Assembly: GCA_015488875.1 (NCBI GenBank)
Contig: WFMX01000091.1
Location: forward strand, 1 to 9,999
Direction: 5' to 3'
DNA from: Campylobacterota bacterium
GTDB taxonomy: Bacteria; Campylobacterota; Campylobacteria; Campylobacterales; Sulfurovaceae
Length of the DNA stretch: 9,999 nucleotides
Position 1 is the first letter of the stretch. Each line of letters opens with the position of its first letter. Position numbers and translations under genes: made by a program. Positions 7,447 to 9,999 of this stretch are shown here, one piece after another. The notes under the pieces are model-generated. The model was not told where the DNA came from and ran no database searches. It saw only the letters and a list, made by a program, of their open reading frames with translations.

Positions 7447-8064
7447 ATGCAAGAGGGATTTTTAAGCGAACAGAGAGTGTTGGAGGGTGATCTCAACTCT
7501 GATACTTCACACAGAAATAGTGTAGACTTTCTCATAGATTGGTTTCGGAAACGATCTATATTTGTATTGGCATATGGTACAGGATGCGGAGCCATAGAGA
7601 TGCCACCTACATTTACTAGTAGATATGATGCTGAGAGGTTGGGTATCAGAGGTGCTGCGACACCTAGGCAGGCTGATGTCATCATAGTCTCTGGGTATTG
7701 CTCTTACAAGACGCTTAGACGGATTATCCGCACTTATGAGCAAATGTCAAATCCCAAATATGTACTAGCTCTAGGCTCATGTACTGTCAATGGTGGGATG
7801 TATTGGGACTCATACAATACCATCAAAAAATTAGAGGATTATATGCCTGTAGATATGTATGTCAATGGATGCATGCCTAGACCCGAGAGTATACTAGAGG
7901 GATTTATAGCACTACAAAAAGAGATAGGTGATGGCAAAGCGACTTCTTGGAAGAAATATCAAGATAATTATGAGTTTTATCGAAAAAACCAAGAGGCAGT
8001 ATTGGGCAATAAAGTTGAGCCAGCATATGATGCTGATTGGTATCTGTATGATGGAGGTCTATAG
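7447..8064 (+). CDS. nuoB: NuoB-like iron-sulfur subunit with altered N2 cluster ligands
   Basis: Homolog of the complex I subunit that carries the terminal cluster N2 and forms the quinone cavity with NuoD. Residues 38-165 follow NuoB closely: YGTGCGAIEM (43-52), TSRYDAERLG (57-66), TPRQADVIIVSG (72-83), ALGSCTVNGG (108-117), PVDMYVNGCMPRPE (134-147). The differences lie in the cluster ligands. NuoB normally has two adjacent cysteines before the [AV]-[IV]-E-M; here only Cys47 remains and the next residue is Gly48. The protein has exactly four cysteines (47, 85, 112, 142); Cys85 sits where some NuoB proteins, including E. coli, also have a non-ligand Cys. It does not match the hydrogenase small-subunit CxxC pattern either. 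Residues 166-205 are an extra aromatic/charged tail. AAGGGA is seven bases before the ATG. No nuoA is present upstream. I infer a divergent complex I-type or hydrogenase-related module. Confidence 0.82.
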   Translation: MQEGFLSEQRVLEGDLNSDTSHRNSVDFLIDWFRKRSIFVLAYGTGCGAIEMPPTFTSRYDAERLGIRGAATPRQADVIIVSGYCSYKTLRRIIRTYEQMSNPKYVLALGSCTVNGGMYWDSYNTIKKLEDYMPVDMYVNGCMPRPESILEGFIALQKEIGDGKATSWKKYQDNYEFYRKNQEAVLGNKVEPAYDADWYLYDGGL

Positions 8065-8678
8065 TGTATAGTGAGATAAAAAATCGATTCGCTACTAGCG
8101 ATATAGAAGAGAAGAGAGATAGTCTCGCTAAGGTAGTAGTGGAGAGGCATCGTCTGTTTGACCTCATAGCTATGCTAGGTAGAGAGTACGACTATGTCAC
8201 ACTGAGTGCTATCACCTGTGCTGACTGGATAGAGGATGGTCACCTTGCATTGAGCTACATGCTTACAAGGGCTGACCGCAAACATGTCATGATGGTGCAG
8301 TGCATGATAGCTAGAGATGAGCCACACATAGAGTCGCTATCAGCTAGCTTCAAGCAGGCTCAGATAATGGAGAGAGAGCTACATGAGATGTATGGTATCG
8401 ACTTTGTAGGCAATGACAATCTAGTGGAGCTTAGCCTAGAAAATTGGATACACACTCCGCCACTGAGAAGAGAGTTTGATACACTAGAGTTCGTCGAAAA
8501 TCACCTCACATTCAGAGAGGGTAGAGATGACAATATGGATGTCAAAAAAGAGATGAAGAGACTCCGAGCCTTGAAGAAAGCACAAAAAGAGGCAGCCAAA
8601 AAAGCCAAAGAACTCAAAGAAGCAGAATCTAAAGAGGTCAAATCACAACTCAAAGAGGAATCCACAGATGTCAAATAA
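8064..8678 (+). CDS. nuoC: NuoC-like 30-kDa subunit with charged C-terminal tail
   Basis: Homolog of the complex I 30-kDa subunit, a structural partner of NuoD in the peripheral arm. The family signature is readable at residues 101-130: IMERELHEMYGIDF, then GNDNL and ENW, followed by PPLRREF (132-138); the standard form is ERExxDMFGIxFxGHxxLRR...PLRKD. The Leu-Arg-Arg part after GND/GH is changed to VELSL. Residues 160-204 are a Lys/Glu/Ala-rich helix not usual in NuoC. The start is a GTG that shares its first base with the stop of the NuoB-like gene; GGAGG at 8053-8057, six bases ahead, supports it. It overlaps the NuoD-like gene by 11 bases, so the three proteins are likely made together. 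The redox chemistry is not in this subunit. Confidence 0.82.
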   Translation: MYSEIKNRFATSDIEEKRDSLAKVVVERHRLFDLIAMLGREYDYVTLSAITCADWIEDGHLALSYMLTRADRKHVMMVQCMIARDEPHIESLSASFKQAQIMERELHEMYGIDFVGNDNLVELSLENWIHTPPLRREFDTLEFVENHLTFREGRDDNMDVKKEMKRLRALKKAQKEAAKKAKELKEAESKEVKSQLKEESTDVK

Positions 8679-9774
8679 CAAACATATCACTATCTTCCAT
8701 GGTCCTCAGCATCCTGGTATCACTGGCAATATGTCTGTAGAGCTAGATCTGATAGGTGAAACTATACAGAAAGCTACCACTCATGTAGGCTATCTGCACA
8801 GAGGTTTTGAAAAGCTCGTAGAGAGACGCACCGTCATACAGGCGTTTACTATAGTCTGTCGTATATGCGTACCAGAGCCAGACCCAAATGAGATCAACTT
8901 CGCTATGGCAGTAGAGGAGTTAGCAGGGCTAGAGGTGAGCGATAGAGCTACCTATATCAGAGTGATGGTACTAGAGCTATCGCGACTCGCTGCCCAATGT
9001 CTATGGCTGGCAGGTCAGAGTGGATCTATAGGACTCTATGCAGTAGGGCAGTGGGCTATAGCAGATAGAGATCTCATACTGGATCTATTTGAAGAGCTTA
9101 CAGGTGGTAGGGTCTACCATATGTATGTATACCCTGGTGGCGTGAGACGAGATCTGCCTGATGGATTTGTGAATAGAGTGCAGAAGGTATTGAATCACTT
9201 CAAAAAGCGACTCAAAGAGTATGATGATATCTTCCTCAACAACGCTTCGTTTAAGGCGAGAGCCAAAGGTGTAGGTGTCGTAAATCCTGATGATTGTATC
9301 AAAAATGGATATGCAGGTCAAGTACTCAGAGGGTGCGGTATAAAAGCAGATGTTCGCAAAGATAGACCATACCTCATATATGATAAGCTAGATTTTGATG
9401 TGCCTACTAGGGATGATGGAGATGTATATGCCAGGGCATTAGTGAGGAGATCGGAGATGGATCAGAGTATCTATATACTAGAGCAGGTGATAGCAGATAT
9501 ACCAAAGGGCGATATCATGACAAAGATACCAACCCATCGCAAATTCAAACTACCCAAAGATGATACTTGGGTGAGTGTAGAGAGTGCTAGAGGTGAGTAT
9601 AGCTTCTATATGGCTGGTGATGGTGGTGAAAAGATCAGACGAATGCAGGTGAGAGGTCCATCTCTAGTGCATGGCTTTACACTACTCGAAGATATGCTTG
9701 TAGGTGCAGAACTCAGCGATGTGGCACTCATCATGAATTCCCTCGGCATCTGCCCACCAGAGATAGAGAGATGA
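8668..9774 (+). CDS. nuoD: NuoD-like 49-kDa subunit lacking the quinone-site residues
   Basis: Homolog of the complex I 49-kDa subunit and of [NiFe]-hydrogenase large subunits. NuoD marks: HGPQHPGITG (11-20), VGYLHRGFEKLVE (40-52), AVEELAGLEV (81-90), YPGGVRRDLP (155-164), LRGCGIKADVRKDRPYLIYD (220-239), VRGPSLVHG (328-336) and a C-terminal PEIER like the usual GEVDR. The end is intact; the 368 residues are about 40 fewer than Campylobacter NuoD, missing an N-terminal part and a loop near 280-295. By eye the 52-residue spacing between the Tyr108 and Asp160 positions is kept without gaps, but His59, Tyr108 and Asp160 are Thr19, Val68 and Ser120. Cys64 and Cys67 replace two Asp; Cys67-x-x-Glu70 and Cys362-x-x-Glu365 lie where hydrogenases have their CxxC pairs. 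AGAGGAA precedes the ATG by seven bases. The reaction is unknown; neither standard quinone reduction nor Ni-Fe binding is expected. Confidence 0.83.
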   Translation: MSNNKHITIFHGPQHPGITGNMSVELDLIGETIQKATTHVGYLHRGFEKLVERRTVIQAFTIVCRICVPEPDPNEINFAMAVEELAGLEVSDRATYIRVMVLELSRLAAQCLWLAGQSGSIGLYAVGQWAIADRDLILDLFEELTGGRVYHMYVYPGGVRRDLPDGFVNRVQKVLNHFKKRLKEYDDIFLNNASFKARAKGVGVVNPDDCIKNGYAGQVLRGCGIKADVRKDRPYLIYDKLDFDVPTRDDGDVYARALVRRSEMDQSIYILEQVIADIPKGDIMTKIPTHRKFKLPKDDTWVSVESARGEYSFYMAGDGGEKIRRMQVRGPSLVHGFTLLEDMLVGAELSDVALIMNSLGICPPEIER

Positions 9775-9801
9775 TACCTCACTTGTAGTTTGATGCTAAC
9801 A

Positions 9802-9926
9802 GCTGAGATATGACCGTGTTGCAGTCAAGAATGGTAGGGGTCTGGTGATTTGTGATGCATGGAGCGTAGCGGAATGCATCGCAATCGCCTGACCTCGGCT
9901 AAACTGTAACGCGGTTATATCTCAGC
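9802..9926. repeat. long nested inverted repeat, possible structured RNA or palindromic mobile repeat
   Basis: Starting 27 bases after the NuoD-like stop, 9802-9824 pairs with 9904-9926 over 23 uninterrupted pairs, of which 20 are Watson-Crick and three (9812/9916, 9817/9911, 9821/9907) are G-U type. Inside, 9837-9860 pairs with 9874-9896 in about 22 pairs with one bulge (9849) and one mismatch (9843/9890); it ends in GATGCAT/ATGCATC with a 13-base loop. Linkers of 12 and 7 bases join the helices. The stretch 9854-9900 has 28 G/C of 47, far above the surrounding genes. A second perfect pairing, GACCTCGGCT (9891-9900) with AGCCGAGGTC (9924-9933), excludes both helices. It has no U-tract and is too long for a simple terminator. 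It could be a noncoding RNA, a REP/MITE-like repeat, or an element end. Confidence 0.7.
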
Positions 9927-9948
9927 CGAGGTCGAACAATTTCTATAC

Positions 9949-9995
9949 TAGGACACAGCTTTCATTCGCTTCGCTCACAAAACCAATGTCTCCTA
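9949..9995. repeat. second weaker inverted repeat after the palindromic element
   Basis: TAGGACACA (9949-9957) can pair with TGTCTCCTA (9987-9995), eight of nine positions with one C-C mismatch. The 29-base loop contains CATTCGCTTCGCT (9963-9975), which is nearly the reverse complement of the hairpin-loop region AGCGTAGCGGAATG (9863-9876; one substitution and one extra base). The region is non-coding to the window end and seems part of the same repeat-rich block, which may continue beyond the edge. Confidence 0.4.
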
Positions 9996-9999
9996 ACTA

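Noticed and set aside
8668..9774. A true group 4 [NiFe] hydrogenase large subunit
   Set aside because: Neither CxxC pair is complete: only one cysteine is present at each motif position, so Ni-Fe binding is not expected, and the rest matches NuoD better.
9854..9880. Rho-independent terminator for the nuoBCD-like genes
   Set aside because: The stem is strong but no U-tract follows on either strand, and the fold is far longer than a terminator.
9775..9999. CRISPR array or tRNA gene in the terminal non-coding block
   Set aside because: There are no regularly spaced direct repeats, and no cloverleaf with TTC and anticodon features; the signal is inverted repeats only.

Overview
The window looks like the chromosome of a member of the Campylobacterota (the former Epsilonproteobacteria), in the general direction of Sulfurimonas or Sulfurovum; the genus cannot be fixed by eye. 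Three things point there: the AT-rich coding style with heavy use of ATA, AGA and CTA codons; the long TrmB with extra N- and C-terminal parts; and the order trmB-ftsE-ftsX-M23/EnvC-like peptidase, which as I remember it is also found in Campylobacter. Every complete gene is on the plus strand and packing is tight.

Layout. (1) Positions 1-58 hold the first codons of a minus-strand gene that leaves the window, with a good sigma70-type promoter immediately before its ATG. (2) Positions 222-4221 form one overlapping gene string: trmB (tRNA m7G46 methyltransferase), ftsE and ftsX (the divisome ABC transporter-like pair) and a secreted coiled-coil protein with a degenerate LytM/M23 domain of EnvC type. 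The last three belong together in control of septal peptidoglycan hydrolysis. (3) A TATAAT box at 4255 starts a second string: a dynamin-like GTPase with an N-terminal coiled coil, a secreted SdiA-regulated-family beta-propeller, and galU (UDP-glucose pyrophosphorylase). (4) After a 110-bp AT-rich gap come three overlapping genes related to complex I subunits NuoB, NuoC and NuoD. (5) From about 9800 to the window end the sequence is non-coding, visibly richer in G+C, and dominated by long nested inverted repeats.

The most interesting part is regions 4-5. The NuoD-like protein aligns without gaps, by eye, to complex I 49-kDa subunits through the quinone-site region, yet the three classic quinone-site residues (bovine/human His59, Tyr108, Asp160) are Thr19, Val68 and Ser120. 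Cysteines instead occupy one position of each [NiFe]-hydrogenase CxxC motif (Cys67, Cys362), and there is an extra Cys64. The NuoB-like partner has lost one of the two tandem cysteines that bind cluster N2, but keeps exactly four cysteines in all. NuoC has a long Lys/Glu-rich tail. No nuoA lies upstream. These genes probably encode the peripheral core of a complex I/hydrogenase-related module that is neither a standard NADH:quinone oxidoreductase nor a [NiFe] hydrogenase; its reaction is unknown.

Directly after nuoD lies a 125-nt sequence that can fold as a 23-bp helix enclosing a second hairpin of about 22 bp. All departures from perfect pairing in the outer helix are G-U type, which suggests a structured RNA or a fold-selected repeat. 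A perfect 10-bp alternative pairing competes with both helices. All family assignments come from reading motifs; no database search was run.
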